Notes: generated by a model from the sequence alone, not told the origin. A stretch of DNA of 64,000 nucleotides from an uncultured Clostridia bacterium (GCA_934167225.1 CAKPLD010000002.1:13214-77213); one strand, 5' to 3'. Shown: positions 28,445 through 37,593, counted from the stretch's first letter. Numbers and translations: made by a program.

Positions 28445-29845
28445 TTGAACGAAAATCAAAGAAAAGAATTACTAAACGAAAAACAATCAGGATGGTTAGA
28501 AACTGATGAAGAAAAATTTGGAAAAATATTTGAATTTTGTAATGGTTACATGGAATTTTTAAATCGTTCCAAAATCGAAAGAGAATTTGCAGAAAATGCA
28601 AGAAAACTAGCAGAAGAACATGGATTTAGAGATGTAAACAGTGTAGAAAAATTAAATGCAGGAGACAAAGTATATTTTGTAAACAGGGAAAAAAGTGTAT
28701 ATTTAGCCGTAATAGGAGAACAAAAACTAGAAAAAGGTTTACACATAGTAGGAGCACATATAGACTCTCCACGTTTAGATTTAAAACCAAATCCATTATA
28801 CGAAGATGGGGAACTTGCCTATTTTAACACACATTATTATGGAGGAATAAAAAAATACCAATGGACAACAATACCATTAAGTATACATGGAGTAATGATA
28901 AAAGCAAATGGAGAAAAAATAACAATAAATATTGGAGAAGATGAAACAGACCCAATATTCACAATAACAGACTTATTACCACATTTAGCAAAAGAGCAAT
29001 CAGCAAAGAAATTAGGAGAAGCAATAGAAGGAGAAAATTTAGATCTACTAGTTGGAAGTATTCCAATTTTAGATGATGAAGCAAAGCAAAAGGTAAAATT
29101 AAATATATTAAAAATATTAAACGAAAAATATGGAATAACAGAAAAAGACTTTGTAAGTTCAGAATTAGAACTAGTACCAGCATTCAAAGCTCGTTCTCTA
29201 GGTTTTGATTATGGAATGGTAGCAGCTTATGGACAAGATGATAAAGTATGTAGTTATACAGCATTAAAAGCATTAATGGAAATAGAAAGACCTCAAAAAA
29301 CAGCAATATGCATTCTTTCTGATAAAGAAGAAATAGGAAGTGTAGGAAATACTGGTATGGAATCACATGTATTTGATTACTTTATATCAGAACTATTAAA
29401 CAAAACAGGAGAAAACAGAGTAAATTTATTAGACAAAGTATTTTGTTACTCAAAAATGTTATCATCAGATGTTGATGCAGGATTTGATCCATTATATGCA
29501 TCTGTTTCAGACAGAAACAACTGTGGATATTTATCAAAAGGTATAACTTTAAATAAATATACTGGTTCAAGAGGAAAATCGGGAGCTTCAGATGCAAATG
29601 CCGAATTTGTAGCTTGGGTCAGAAATCTTTTTGAAACAAACAATATAAAATACCAAGTGTCAGAACTTGGAAAAGTAGATGTTGGCGGTGGAGGAACAAT
29701 TGCTTACATTTTAGCAAATAAAGGTGTAGATGTAATAGATTGTGGAGTTCCTGTTTTATCAATGCATGCTCCTTACGAAGTTACAAGTAAGTTTGATATT
29801 TTCGAAGCTTATAGAGCTTATAAAGCTTTTTGGAATAAGGATTAA
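28445..29845 (+). CDS. M18-family metallo-aminopeptidase
   Basis: The 466-residue protein is full length for bacterial M18 aminopeptidases. It carries the metal-binding GAHIDSPRLDLKP, the catalytic glutamates in SDKEEIGS, and a C-terminal HAPYEVTSKFD. These cytoplasmic enzymes release N-terminal residues from peptides. Translation starts at TTG, set by AAAAGGAGG 9 bases upstream. A bidirectional terminator overlaps the end of the opposing fic gene. Confidence 0.93.
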   Translation: MNENQRKELLNEKQSGWLETDEEKFGKIFEFCNGYMEFLNRSKIEREFAENARKLAEEHGFRDVNSVEKLNAGDKVYFVNREKSVYLAVIGEQKLEKGLHIVGAHIDSPRLDLKPNPLYEDGELAYFNTHYYGGIKKYQWTTIPLSIHGVMIKANGEKITINIGEDETDPIFTITDLLPHLAKEQSAKKLGEAIEGENLDLLVGSIPILDDEAKQKVKLNILKILNEKYGITEKDFVSSELELVPAFKARSLGFDYGMVAAYGQDDKVCSYTALKALMEIERPQKTAICILSDKEEIGSVGNTGMESHVFDYFISELLNKTGENRVNLLDKVFCYSKMLSSDVDAGFDPLYASVSDRNNCGYLSKGITLNKYTGSRGKSGASDANAEFVAWVRNLFETNNIKYQVSELGKVDVGGGGTIAYILANKGVDVIDCGVPVLSMHAPYEVTSKFDIFEAYRAYKAFWNKD

Positions 29846-29851
29846 AATAAA

Positions 29852-29886
29852 AAATGTAGATGAAAATTGAGTTTCATCTACATTTA
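29852..29886. terminator. Bidirectional terminator
   Basis: AAATGTAGATGAAA pairs with TTTCATCTACATTT around a 6-base loop. The hairpin includes the last codons of the convergent fic gene. Confidence 0.8.
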
Positions 29887-30614
29887 TTTACTTCTTTGCT
29901 AATCTGGTCAATTAACTCTATAAAATCACTTAATTTAATATCTAATCGTAATTGGCATTTTTTAAATACAGAAACCAAAGCATCTAAATTATTAGTAGTT
30001 TGAGCTTGATATAAGCTACGTCTATATTCAGTATTATACTCATTATCAATAGCAATGAGATCAACATCGTTTTCTATACATTGTTTTAAAATAATAAATC
30101 TACCTATACGGCCATTACCATCTTGAAAAGGATGAATTTGTTCGAATTTTTGATGAAAATTAGCAATAGCAAATATATCTTTTTTACTTTCTTTCCAATC
30201 TTCTAAAAGATTAAAAATATTATTTTCAACTAAATGAGGTTCACACAATTTTAAATCCGTTTTTGAAAGTCTATTTGAATATTTTTTCCATTTACCAATA
30301 TTATCTATCTCATCATCAATGGTTCCTTTTTTTAATATTCGATGCCATTCCCATAATAAATATTTGTCTAAGGGGTCGCCTAAGGTATTTATTACTATAT
30401 CAAATAATTCTAATGAATTTGTTGTTTCAATGACATCGTCTAGAAAATGTTCACCAATTACTTTCTTTTGTTCTAACAAATCGGCTAAATTATCTCTACT
30501 AAAAGTACTGCCTTCAAGTTTATTGGAATGATATAAATATTCTATTTTTATGGCGTCATAAACGGAATTTTTAATTTTTGATAATTTTTGCATTGTTTTT
30601 ATATTTATTTTCAT
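29874..30614 (-). CDS. Fic-domain protein (class II, probable AMPylase)
   Basis: The 246-residue protein has a canonical Fic active site (HPFQDGNGRIGR, about 157-168) and an N-terminal autoinhibitory motif SNKLEG (S-x-x-x-E-G) typical of class II Fic proteins, in which the Glu blocks ATP until released. Fic enzymes usually transfer AMP to target proteins. GAGGTG precedes the ATG. No antitoxin partner is needed in class II and none is seen. It lies next to tRNA-Arg and an XRE-controlled cluster, a typical accessory position. Confidence 0.9.
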   Translation of the reverse strand: MKINIKTMQKLSKIKNSVYDAIKIEYLYHSNKLEGSTFSRDNLADLLEQKKVIGEHFLDDVIETTNSLELFDIVINTLGDPLDKYLLWEWHRILKKGTIDDEIDNIGKWKKYSNRLSKTDLKLCEPHLVENNIFNLLEDWKESKKDIFAIANFHQKFEQIHPFQDGNGRIGRFIILKQCIENDVDLIAIDNEYNTEYRRSLYQAQTTNNLDALVSVFKKCQLRLDIKLSDFIELIDQISKEVNKCR

Positions 30615-30639
30615 GGAAACACCTCGTTTTATTAAAATT

Positions 30640-30675
30640 CCCCCTCAACAAAATTAAGATATTTTGTTGAGGGGG
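30640..30675 (-). terminator. Terminator after tRNA-Arg
   Basis: A perfect 15-bp GC-capped stem (30640-30654 with 30661-30675) with a 6-base loop, followed on the minus strand by AATTTTAAT. Confidence 0.75.
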
Positions 30676-30681
30676 TATATA

Positions 30682-30758
<77 letters not shown>

Positions 30759-30965
30759 ATATCAAATCAACAGAACTATAATAACATAAAAAAGTAAAGT
30801 TGTCAATAAAAAATGCTAAAAAAATACAAGTTTTAAGTTAACATAAAAGGTTAAAGCAAATGTCTGTAAAAAATGACTATAAAAAGAAATTTATTAAGGT
30901 CATACTAAAATTATTATAAATATGTTACATAGTATCTATTCATAGTTGATTTGTATCAATATAAA

Positions 30966-31241
30966 TTAAATCATATTTTCATCTTTTAGATCTTTTAAAA
31001 AATCTGCTAAAAATTCTTCAACTGGAACATTGAATATGATTGATAAACCAAATAGTTCATAGTCTTTTAAAATACGATTGCCTGTTTCTAATTTGTGGAG
31101 TGAAGGCTTTGAAATATCGATACCAATAAGCGCTAATTTTGTTGATAAATCAGAAAGAGATAATTTATTTTTCATACGTAATTCTTTAATTTTTTTTCCT
31201 GTTACGTTTAAACGTTCATTATATTTACTGCATTGATACAT
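30966..31241 (-). CDS. XRE-family repressor
   Basis: The 91-residue protein has a helix-turn-helix domain of the XRE/Cro type (about 13-70: KKIKELRMKNKLSLSDLSTK) and a short acidic tail. AAAAGGA precedes the ATG. It is divergent from a two-gene unit of unknown function, and two copies of a GTATC-N7-GATAC palindrome occupy the intergenic region, one near its own start and one just after the opposing promoter. It is therefore probably an autoregulated repressor of that unit. Confidence 0.85.
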   Translation of the reverse strand: MYQCSKYNERLNVTGKKIKELRMKNKLSLSDLSTKLALIGIDISKPSLHKLETGNRILKDYELFGLSIIFNVPVEEFLADFLKDLKDENMI

Positions 31242-31303
31242 TTTATTTTGATCCTTTTCTATATATTTTTAATTTTTATTTTATACAATTATTAAAATTA
31301 TAT

Positions 31304-31320
31304 GTATCTACTAGCGATAC
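31304..31320. promoter_or_regulatory. Probable operator, proximal to the XRE gene
   Basis: Palindrome GTATCTACTAGCGATAC, the same GTATC-N7-GATAC layout as the site at 31439. Confidence 0.6.
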
Positions 31321-31398
31321 AACGATATATATTATTGGTTATTTTAAGTATCAAAAATTATATAAATTTACATAAAATACTAAAAAATCAAAAAAGTG

Positions 31399-31427
31399 TT
31401 GACAAAAGTTTAAAAATGGTGTATTCT
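31399..31427 (+). promoter_or_regulatory. Sigma-A promoter facing the unknown gene pair
   Basis: TTGACA at 31399-31404, 17-base spacer, TATTCT at 31422-31427. An operator-like palindrome starts 12 bases downstream, where it would block initiation. Confidence 0.65.
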
Positions 31428-31438
31428 AATAATGAAAC

Positions 31439-31455
31439 GTATCCACTGACGATAC
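31439..31455. promoter_or_regulatory. Probable operator over the transcription start
   Basis: Palindrome GTATCCACTGACGATAC placed about the expected start of transcription; it shares the half-sites and the central nACTnnC with the site at 31304. Confidence 0.6.
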
Positions 31456-31592
31456 GAAAACACAAAAAAGAAAAAATTCTAATGGATAAAAATAAGAGAT
31501 GAATTATATTTGTTATTTGTATTCAAAAAGTAGCTACTAAAAAAATTACAGTTGAGAAATTGAAAATGTGAATTTATTAAGGAGGATATTGT

Positions 31593-32357
31593 ATGAAAGA
31601 TGAAAGAGAAAGGCAAATAAGGAGAATATTGAATAAGTATGAATGTATGGGTAGGGCTGGTGAAGGTGAACGTTTTCGAGTTCATTATCAAAAAGATGGA
31701 GCTTCAAATGAGGTCGGTTATGTATGCGGAACAATTGACAGAGAAAAAAATGGAGATATGATAGACGAGTTGGAAGAGCTTGGATTTAAAGTTATGTATC
31801 CAATGGGTTTAAAACCAAACCTTTTAGCAAATAAAAAAGAAGATGAAAAAGAAGAATTAGTAAATATTTTGATACATAACAGTCAAAGGACGAGTGCATT
31901 GATTGTAGATAGAAATGAACAACACCATACAGCGGAGCTTCTAAATACAATTATGAGCCACTATCAATGGGGGTTACGTTTATATGCTGGGTATGGATTG
32001 GCAGGCCAAGGAGCGAAAAATGCTACAAAAGAAGGCAGATATAGACCATTACTTGATAGTCGTAGTGAGGATAATATTTTTTACAGAAGCGATCCGAGAT
32101 TGATTGACGAGGGTATGGGATTTGAAGAAAGATTAGAAAGCGTCGGTTTTGATTGTAAATGGGCAGATGATAGAGGAGCGCGATTTAAAGTAAAAACAGA
32201 TGACAATATTAAAATACAGAAAGTTGATCAATCTAGTTTCAAAAAAGCTTATTATAAAGCAAAAACGACTATAAAAGATGTTTTTAATAAAATAAAAAAT
32301 TTAAAACAAAGGGATAAACAGGAAACAGTTAAAGGAACAGAAGAAATTGAGAGGTAG
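31593..32357 (+). CDS. Unknown protein, XRE-controlled unit
   Basis: The 254-residue soluble protein starts after AAGGAGG. It is mixed alpha/beta with charged ends and no membrane segment. Visible stretches such as QRTSALIVDRNEQHHTAELL and GYGLAGQGAKNATKEGRY do not match a family I know. A leader of about 160 bases with no convincing gene separates it from the promoter. It is 9 bases from the next gene, in the same unit. The first half of the protein may bind a nucleotide-like ligand, but this is speculation. Confidence 0.75.
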   Translation: MKDERERQIRRILNKYECMGRAGEGERFRVHYQKDGASNEVGYVCGTIDREKNGDMIDELEELGFKVMYPMGLKPNLLANKKEDEKEELVNILIHNSQRTSALIVDRNEQHHTAELLNTIMSHYQWGLRLYAGYGLAGQGAKNATKEGRYRPLLDSRSEDNIFYRSDPRLIDEGMGFEERLESVGFDCKWADDRGARFKVKTDDNIKIQKVDQSSFKKAYYKAKTTIKDVFNKIKNLKQRDKQETVKGTEEIER

Positions 32358-32366
32358 GTGTTACAT

Positions 32367-32792
32367 ATGAAAGAAAATTATGCAATAGCATTTAGAGAAG
32401 TAATAGAGGTATTAGCTAATTCTAGTAGTGATATAGTCGAGAAAATACCGAAGTCATTTATGAATTTTTTATTGGAAAATTGTGATAAAGATTATATTCC
32501 AGTTATTAATTTTTGCGATGATTTTTGGGAAGATAATTTAAGAGAAGAGACACAAGCTATTTTAGCTCTAATTTATAGAGATTATATTGTAGATAAAGAA
32601 ATGAGAAAAGAATTATTGACTCAAGAGGAAAAAGAATATAACGATAAATATAATGTAGAAAACTTATTTAAAAAAGAAATAAAAAAAGAAAATAATCAAA
32701 ATGAAAATAATACAGCATTAGTTGAAGTAAAAAAAACAGCCTGGTATAAAAAAATATATAATAAATTATTACAAATATTTGGAAAAAAATAG
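32367..32792 (+). CDS. Small conserved clostridial protein of unknown function
   Basis: The 141-residue protein starts at the ATG after AGGTAGGTG; a GTG nine bases earlier is possible but too near the ribosome site. It resembles a small family common in gut Clostridia, with the pattern KIPKSFMNFL near the start and ETQAILALIYRDYI in the middle, usually without known function. The C-terminus is lysine-rich (WYKKIYNKLLQIFGKK) and may be amphipathic. A terminator follows 20 bases after the stop. Confidence 0.75.
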   Translation: MKENYAIAFREVIEVLANSSSDIVEKIPKSFMNFLLENCDKDYIPVINFCDDFWEDNLREETQAILALIYRDYIVDKEMRKELLTQEEKEYNDKYNVENLFKKEIKKENNQNENNTALVEVKKTAWYKKIYNKLLQIFGKK

Positions 32793-32811
32793 TAAAGAAA
32801 TAAAGTTAATA

Positions 32812-32855
32812 AAAATAGCGAATTAGAAAATGAATTTTGCTAATTCACTATTTTG
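32812..32855 (+). terminator. Intrinsic terminator
   Basis: AAATAGCGAATTAG pairs with CTAATTCACTATTTT (one mismatch), with a T-rich end. Confidence 0.75.
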
Positions 32856-32940
32856 TTTCAAAAATCTTAAGCTCTACCTAAGATAACACTACAATGAAAA
32901 TACAACAACCAATAAATCTATAAAAACCAATATTTATCCA

Positions 32941-32984
32941 AAACGCCCGAAATCTAAAAATCCCTAGATTTCAGGCGTTTTTTC
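32941..32984 (+). terminator. Second, isolated terminator hairpin
   Basis: AAAACGCC-GAAATCTA pairs with TAGATTTC-GGCGTTTT and is followed by T6. No gene lies between this and the previous terminator, so it either backs it up or ends a short RNA. Confidence 0.7.
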
Positions 32985-33108
32985 ATTCCTAAAAAACACC
33001 TATCCCAAAATATTGTGAACTTTCTGTGAAAAACATTTACAACCAAAGCCATAAATGATAATATAATAATGTTAAATCAAAGAAAAAATAAATAAGGAGG
33101 AACCACCC

Positions 33109-34053
33109 GTGATTGAGGTAAAAAATGTCACAAAAAAATACGGAAGCTTTGTAGCCGTAGACGATATCAGCTTTACTATAAAAGACGGAGAAGTTGTAGG
33201 ATTCCTAGGACCAAATGGAGCAGGAAAAAGTACAACAATGAACATGATAACAGGTTATATTGAGCAAACAGAAGGAAACATTATAGTAGATGGCTATGAT
33301 ACAATAAAAAAATCAAAAAAAGCAAAGAAAGAAATAGGTTATATGCCAGAAGGAGTACCATTATATACAGATTTAACAGTAAAAGAATTTGTAACATACA
33401 TGGCAGAACTAAGAAAAGTAGACAAAAAGACCAAAAAAGAAAAAGTACAAAATGTGCTTAAAGAAACTGGGCTAGACCAAATTCAAAACAAACTAATAAA
33501 AAACTTATCAAGAGGACAAAAACAAAGAGTAAGTTTAGCAGGAACATTAGTTGCAGATCCAAAAATACTAATACTAGATGAACCAACAGTAGGACTAGAT
33601 CCAAAACAAATTACGGAAATAAGAAGTTTAATAAAAAATCTAGGAAAAAAACACACCGTAATATTAAGCTCTCACATTTTGTCAGAAGTAAGCCAAATAT
33701 GTGACAGAGTAATAATAATAAATAAAGGAAAAATAGTAGCAGTAGATACGCCTGAAAACCTAGAAAAGAAAGTATCAGACAATAATATTGTTTATGTAAC
33801 AGTAGAAGACAAAGAAGGCAAAGTAGCAAGTATGAAAGAAAAAATAGCAGGAATAAAAGAAATAAAACTAGTAAAAGAAAACGAAGACAAAACAAAACAA
33901 TATGAAATAATAGGAGAAAACAACATAAATCTAAACAAAACAATATTTAGTGAATTTGCAAAAGAAAATATTACAATAGTAGAAATGAAAAAAGCAGAAG
34001 CAACACTTGAAGATGCATTTATGAAAATAATAAAAGAAGGAGGAGATAAATAA
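33109..34053 (+). CDS. ABC transporter ATPase (Gld-type exporter)
   Basis: The 314-residue ATPase has Walker A GPNGAGKST, signature LSRGQKQR, Walker B ILILDEPTVGLD and the H-loop ILSSHIL. It starts at GTG, set by AAGGAGG 7 bases upstream. Its stop overlaps the permease start by one base. With the next two genes it forms a GldA-GldF-GldG-like export complex in the membrane; the substrate is unknown. Confidence 0.93.
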   Translation: MIEVKNVTKKYGSFVAVDDISFTIKDGEVVGFLGPNGAGKSTTMNMITGYIEQTEGNIIVDGYDTIKKSKKAKKEIGYMPEGVPLYTDLTVKEFVTYMAELRKVDKKTKKEKVQNVLKETGLDQIQNKLIKNLSRGQKQRVSLAGTLVADPKILILDEPTVGLDPKQITEIRSLIKNLGKKHTVILSSHILSEVSQICDRVIIINKGKIVAVDTPENLEKKVSDNNIVYVTVEDKEGKVASMKEKIAGIKEIKLVKENEDKTKQYEIIGENNINLNKTIFSEFAKENITIVEMKKAEATLEDAFMKIIKEGGDK

Positions 34054-34736
34054 TGGGAGCAGTAATAAAAAAAGAACTAAAAAATTACTTCTTATCTCCA
34101 ATAGGATATGTTGTAATAGGAATATTTTTATTAGCATTTAGTAGTTTCTTCTTTTTAACTACAATAAATCAATCAAGTATTGATTTAACATATCTATTTT
34201 ACTATACTGCATTATATGGACTAATGTTTATAGTACCACTTCTTACAATGTGGACATTTTCAGGAGAAAGAAAATCAGGAACAGACCAATTACTATTAAC
34301 ATCACCAGTTAGCGTGTTAGGAGTTGTAATTGCAAAATTCCTATCAGCACTACTTTTAATAGTAATACCAGTTATATGTACATTAATGTATTTTGGAATT
34401 TTATGTTTCTTTGAAATGCCAAATGTTCCAATATATTTAACATCAATGTTAGGATTTTTACTACTTTCAATGACATATATATCATTTGGAATACTAGCAT
34501 CAAGCCTTACAGAATCACCAATAATTGCAGGAATAGTAACTTTTGGATTTGTATTTGCAGCAACATGGGTTCCATATTTAGTAGATAGTTTATCAAATTT
34601 ATCATTAATGGATCAATTTATAAATTTCCTATATGGACAAATAAATATAGGTTCTTGTGTATTATTTGTAACACTAACAATAGCTTGTATTTTAATAACA
34701 ATGATAATTATGCAAAGAAGAAAAAGCGTAAAATAG
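34053..34736 (+). CDS. ABC-2 type permease, GldF-like
   Basis: The 227-residue protein has six predicted membrane helices and begins MGAVIKKELKNYFLSPIGYVV, typical of GldF-type permeases. It is translationally coupled to the ATPase (TAATG) and is followed after 16 bases by the GldG-like gene. Confidence 0.9.
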   Translation: MGAVIKKELKNYFLSPIGYVVIGIFLLAFSSFFFLTTINQSSIDLTYLFYYTALYGLMFIVPLLTMWTFSGERKSGTDQLLLTSPVSVLGVVIAKFLSALLLIVIPVICTLMYFGILCFFEMPNVPIYLTSMLGFLLLSMTYISFGILASSLTESPIIAGIVTFGFVFAATWVPYLVDSLSNLSLMDQFINFLYGQINIGSCVLFVTLTIACILITMIIMQRRKSVK

Positions 34737-34752
34737 GAAAGGAGTAGGAAAA

Positions 34753-36303
34753 TTGAAAGAGAAAAAAGAAAAAAAGCTTGAAAAAGATACAAAAAAAGAA
34801 AATTCGAGCAAAGAAACATTTGGAACAAAATTTATAAATACAATAAAAAAGAGATGGCTAATAAGTGGAACAAATACAATTCTATTAATTGCAATATTAA
34901 TTGCTATAGTAATTTTAATAAATTCAATTGTTCAATCACTTAATTTAACAGCAATAGACTGTACATCAAATAAAGAATATACACTAACAAACGAAAGTAA
35001 AGAAAGAGTTTCAAACATACAAGAACAAGTAAACATCTATTTTGTAGGATATGAAGATTCAGAAGCACACGTAAATTTGGCAAAACAATATAATAAAGCA
35101 AACAACAAAATAAATGTAGAAGTAATAGATGCAAATTCAAGAACAGACATTGCTTCAAAATACAATGTAACAAATGACAGCAAGGCAATAATAGTGGAAA
35201 ATGGAGATCGTTCAAAAACATTGTATTCAGATGACTTATATACATATGATAGTAGCTATCAAACAATAGACTTAACAGAAGAAAAAATAACATCAGCTAT
35301 TTTAAATGTTACATCAGACAAAATAGCAAAAGTATACTTCTTATCAGGATACTCTGATTATTCATTAGATTATTCGGGAGGAATGTATTATTTGGCATCA
35401 TACTTAAAAGATGAAGTTTTAGATTATGAAACTTTAGACCTTCTAGTAAAAGGTTCAATACCAGACGATTGTGATACATTAGTTATAACTACACCAAATA
35501 AAGATTTTGACGAGTTAACAACAAACGAAATTACAAAATACATAAATAATGGCGGAAAAATATTATGGTTAAATGCAAGCTATTCAGAACAACAAAATTT
35601 ACCAAATGTAAACAAAATACTTGCATTATATGGAATAAATCCATTTGAAGTAGGATATATATACGAAAAAGATAGCAGTAGAACAGCATTAGGATATGCA
35701 AGTTGTATAGTAGAGGATTTAGGAACAACAGATGTTGCAAAGAAATTAGCAAATGCAGTTTTATTAAGCGCAACAAAAATAAATGTAAATAAAGACGAAC
35801 TAGAAAACCTAGGAGTAGAAGAAGAAGACATAATATCTACATCAACAACATCATACTTTAGAAAAGACGTATCAAACTCTTCAAGTAATACAGATGGAGA
35901 CGAACAAGGCGGATTTACTGTTGGAGGAATCTTTACAAAAACTATATCAAACAACACCGATGAAAATACAGATGAAAGTATAGACGAAAATAATGATGAA
36001 AACAAAATATCATCAAAACTTATAATATTTGGAGATAATAATTTTGTATCAGATTTAACAATACAAAGTAATGTAAACCCAATGGTATTTTTAGCTAATA
36101 ACAAAGATTTAATGTTAAATTCAATTGCATATTTAACAGATAATGATGAAGACATAACAATAAGAAAAGACTACACAAAATCAAGCGATTTTACACCAAC
36201 AGATGGTCAAAAATTAGTAATAATTAGAATAATATTTATTGTACCACTTGCAATAATTTTATTAGGATTTGTTGTAAGACAAGTAAGAAAAAACAAGAAA
36301 TAA
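34753..36303 (+). CDS. GldG-like ABC exporter accessory protein
   Basis: The 516-residue protein has a lysine-rich cytoplasmic start, a membrane helix (about 40-62), a large external ABC_transp_aux-type domain and a C-terminal helix (about 488-508). Translation starts at TTG after AAAGGAG. The external part carries a Thr/Asp/Asn/Glu-rich insert near 380-420. It is the third component of the exporter. Confidence 0.88.
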   Translation: MKEKKEKKLEKDTKKENSSKETFGTKFINTIKKRWLISGTNTILLIAILIAIVILINSIVQSLNLTAIDCTSNKEYTLTNESKERVSNIQEQVNIYFVGYEDSEAHVNLAKQYNKANNKINVEVIDANSRTDIASKYNVTNDSKAIIVENGDRSKTLYSDDLYTYDSSYQTIDLTEEKITSAILNVTSDKIAKVYFLSGYSDYSLDYSGGMYYLASYLKDEVLDYETLDLLVKGSIPDDCDTLVITTPNKDFDELTTNEITKYINNGGKILWLNASYSEQQNLPNVNKILALYGINPFEVGYIYEKDSSRTALGYASCIVEDLGTTDVAKKLANAVLLSATKINVNKDELENLGVEEEDIISTSTTSYFRKDVSNSSSNTDGDEQGGFTVGGIFTKTISNNTDENTDESIDENNDENKISSKLIIFGDNNFVSDLTIQSNVNPMVFLANNKDLMLNSIAYLTDNDEDITIRKDYTKSSDFTPTDGQKLVIIRIIFIVPLAIILLGFVVRQVRKNKK

Positions 36304-36314
36304 AATCATAAACT

Positions 36315-36347
36315 AAACCCCTGTGTATATAATAATACAGGGGTTTT
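36315..36347 (+). terminator. Terminator that contains the next gene's ribosome site
   Basis: AAACCCCTGT pairs with ACAGGGGTTT, then T2 before the ATG of the next gene. The 3' arm includes AGGGG, the only ribosome site for that gene. Confidence 0.75.
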
Positions 36348-36348
36348 T

Positions 36349-37350
36349 ATGATTTTATTTACAATTATAGGTTCTATTATAGGAGCAGGTTTTGCATCTG
36401 GCCAAGAAATATATTTATTTTTTTATAGGTTTGGAATAAATGGAATTTTGGGAATACTCCTATGTAACATAATTATGGCAATTATTATTTATAAAACATT
36501 AAAAATAGTTAAGGAAAATAAAATTTATTCATATAAAGATTTTTTAAATACAATTTTTGAAAACAAAACAATGTTGATAAATTCAACAAATATAATAATA
36601 AATATATTTTTGTGTGCGACTTTTTTTATTATGATTTCGGGATTTGGAACATATTTATCTCAAACATTTAGAATTAATAAAATTTTAGGAAGCAGTATTT
36701 TAGCAATTATTTCATACTGTATTTTCTTAAAAAATATAGAAGGAATAACCAAAATAAATAGCATAGTTATACCGGCTTTAATTTTTATGGTTGTAATAAT
36801 TGGAATAAAAAATATTTTGAATTTAGATATAAGCAAAATTGGAACAAATATTACAACAAACCAAAGGCTTTTTTGGGTAATCCAAGCTATTTTATATGCA
36901 AGTTATAATTTAATTTTGTTGATACCTGTTTTAATTAATTTAAAGGAATTTCTAAAAACTAAAAATCAGATAAAGCTTATAACGTCTGGTGTTGGAATTA
37001 TAATGTGCATGATGTCTATATTGGTATTTTTGCTATTGGTAAATGTTGATACAGACTTTTCAAATTTGGAAATGCCTATTGTTTATGTGATTGAGAATAA
37101 ATTTTCGTCCTTTAAATTTATATATGGAATGATAATTCTGTTTGCAATTTTTACAACAGCTATTTCAGTTGGAATTGCTTTTTTAAATAATATATGTAAA
37201 AATAAGAAAAGTTTTCCACAATTTGCGGGCATATTGTGTATAATTAGTGTTTTTGTTTCTCCAATTGGTTTTTCAAATTTAGTGAATTGGTTGTTTCCTT
37301 TTTTTGGATATTTGGGAATCGTTGAGGTGTGTTTTATTTTGAAATTATAA
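36349..37350 (+). CDS. YkvI-like membrane transporter
   Basis: The 333-residue protein has about ten predicted membrane helices and the family's N-terminal motif IIGSIIGAGFASGQEI. YkvI proteins belong to the LeuT-fold amino-acid transporter clan; the substrate is unknown. The ATG is 2 bases after the upstream terminator, and its ribosome site (AGGGG) is in the 3' arm of that hairpin, so read-through RNA folding could limit translation. Confidence 0.87.
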   Translation: MILFTIIGSIIGAGFASGQEIYLFFYRFGINGILGILLCNIIMAIIIYKTLKIVKENKIYSYKDFLNTIFENKTMLINSTNIIINIFLCATFFIMISGFGTYLSQTFRINKILGSSILAIISYCIFLKNIEGITKINSIVIPALIFMVVIIGIKNILNLDISKIGTNITTNQRLFWVIQAILYASYNLILLIPVLINLKEFLKTKNQIKLITSGVGIIMCMMSILVFLLLVNVDTDFSNLEMPIVYVIENKFSSFKFIYGMIILFAIFTTAISVGIAFLNNICKNKKSFPQFAGILCIISVFVSPIGFSNLVNWLFPFFGYLGIVEVCFILKL

Positions 37351-37365
37351 ATTAAAAATTAGCTA

Positions 37366-37394
37366 TTGACAACGTTAGATATATAGTTTATTGT
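37366..37394 (+). promoter_or_regulatory. Promoter of the small-peptide mRNA
   Basis: TTGACA 37366-37371, 17-base spacer, TATTGT 37389-37394. Transcription would begin at about 37401, exactly where an ACCTTT/AAAGGT hairpin starts. Confidence 0.7.
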
Positions 37395-37435
37395 ATTTGT
37401 TACCTTTCACTTAAAGGTGGAAAGGAGGTTGCTCT

Positions 37436-37504
37436 TTGAAAGAATTACTTAAAGTGTTGAAACTTTATTTGATTTACTTAATCGTAAAACACTTAGGGGA
37501 TTAG
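37436..37504 (+). CDS. 22-residue hydrophobic peptide, probable type I toxin
   Basis: TTG start with AAAGGAGG exactly 7 bases upstream. The peptide begins MKELLKVLK, has a central run of Leu, Ile, Tyr and Val, and ends KHLGD: a single short membrane-seeking helix with charged ends. A 5' hairpin (37402-37418) sits immediately before the ribosome site. The gene is enclosed by its own promoter, a bidirectional terminator and a convergent promoter, the layout of par/Fst type I toxin-antitoxin loci. The sequence is not that of known Fst, so family membership is by architecture only. Confidence 0.65.
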   Translation: MKELLKVLKLYLIYLIVKHLGD

Positions 37505-37513
37505 ACAAATAGG

Positions 37514-37554
37514 AAAAAGACTAGGTATGCTTTGGCAGGCACCTAGTCTTTTTT
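37514..37554. terminator. Shared bidirectional terminator
   Basis: AAAAAGACTAGGT pairs with ACCTAGTCTTTTT around a 14-base loop, A-rich on one side and T-rich on the other; it can end both convergent RNAs. Confidence 0.85.
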
Positions 37555-37588
37555 ACGCTCTTTGAATTACTTAAATATCGACGTCTTG
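37514..37588 (-). ncRNA. Candidate antitoxin RNA
   Basis: Predicted from the minus-strand promoter at 37594-37622 to the shared terminator, about 75 bases. It contains the complement of the repeat that matches the toxin start, plus the shared terminator loop, the two contact points used in par-type regulation. Confidence 0.55.
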
Positions 37589-37593
37589 ATGTT

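Larger units (their letters stand above)
32793..33108. other. Gene-free stretch with two terminators
   Basis: No coding region is visible. It holds the terminator of the upstream unit, a second unrelated terminator at 32941-32984 and the leader of the ABC exporter operon. Confidence 0.6.
37431..37575. repeat. Direct repeats DRa and DRb of the toxin locus
   Basis: GCTCTTTGAATTACTTAAA at 37557-37575 repeats the toxin start region 37431-37453, apart from a 4-base gap after GCTCTTTGAA. An RNA from the minus strand through the downstream copy would pair with the toxin start codon region. Confidence 0.75.

Noticed and set aside
31302..31502. 66-codon open frame between the XRE gene and its target
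   Set aside because: It runs through both palindromic operators and the promoter and has no ribosome site; a regulatory reading explains the region better.
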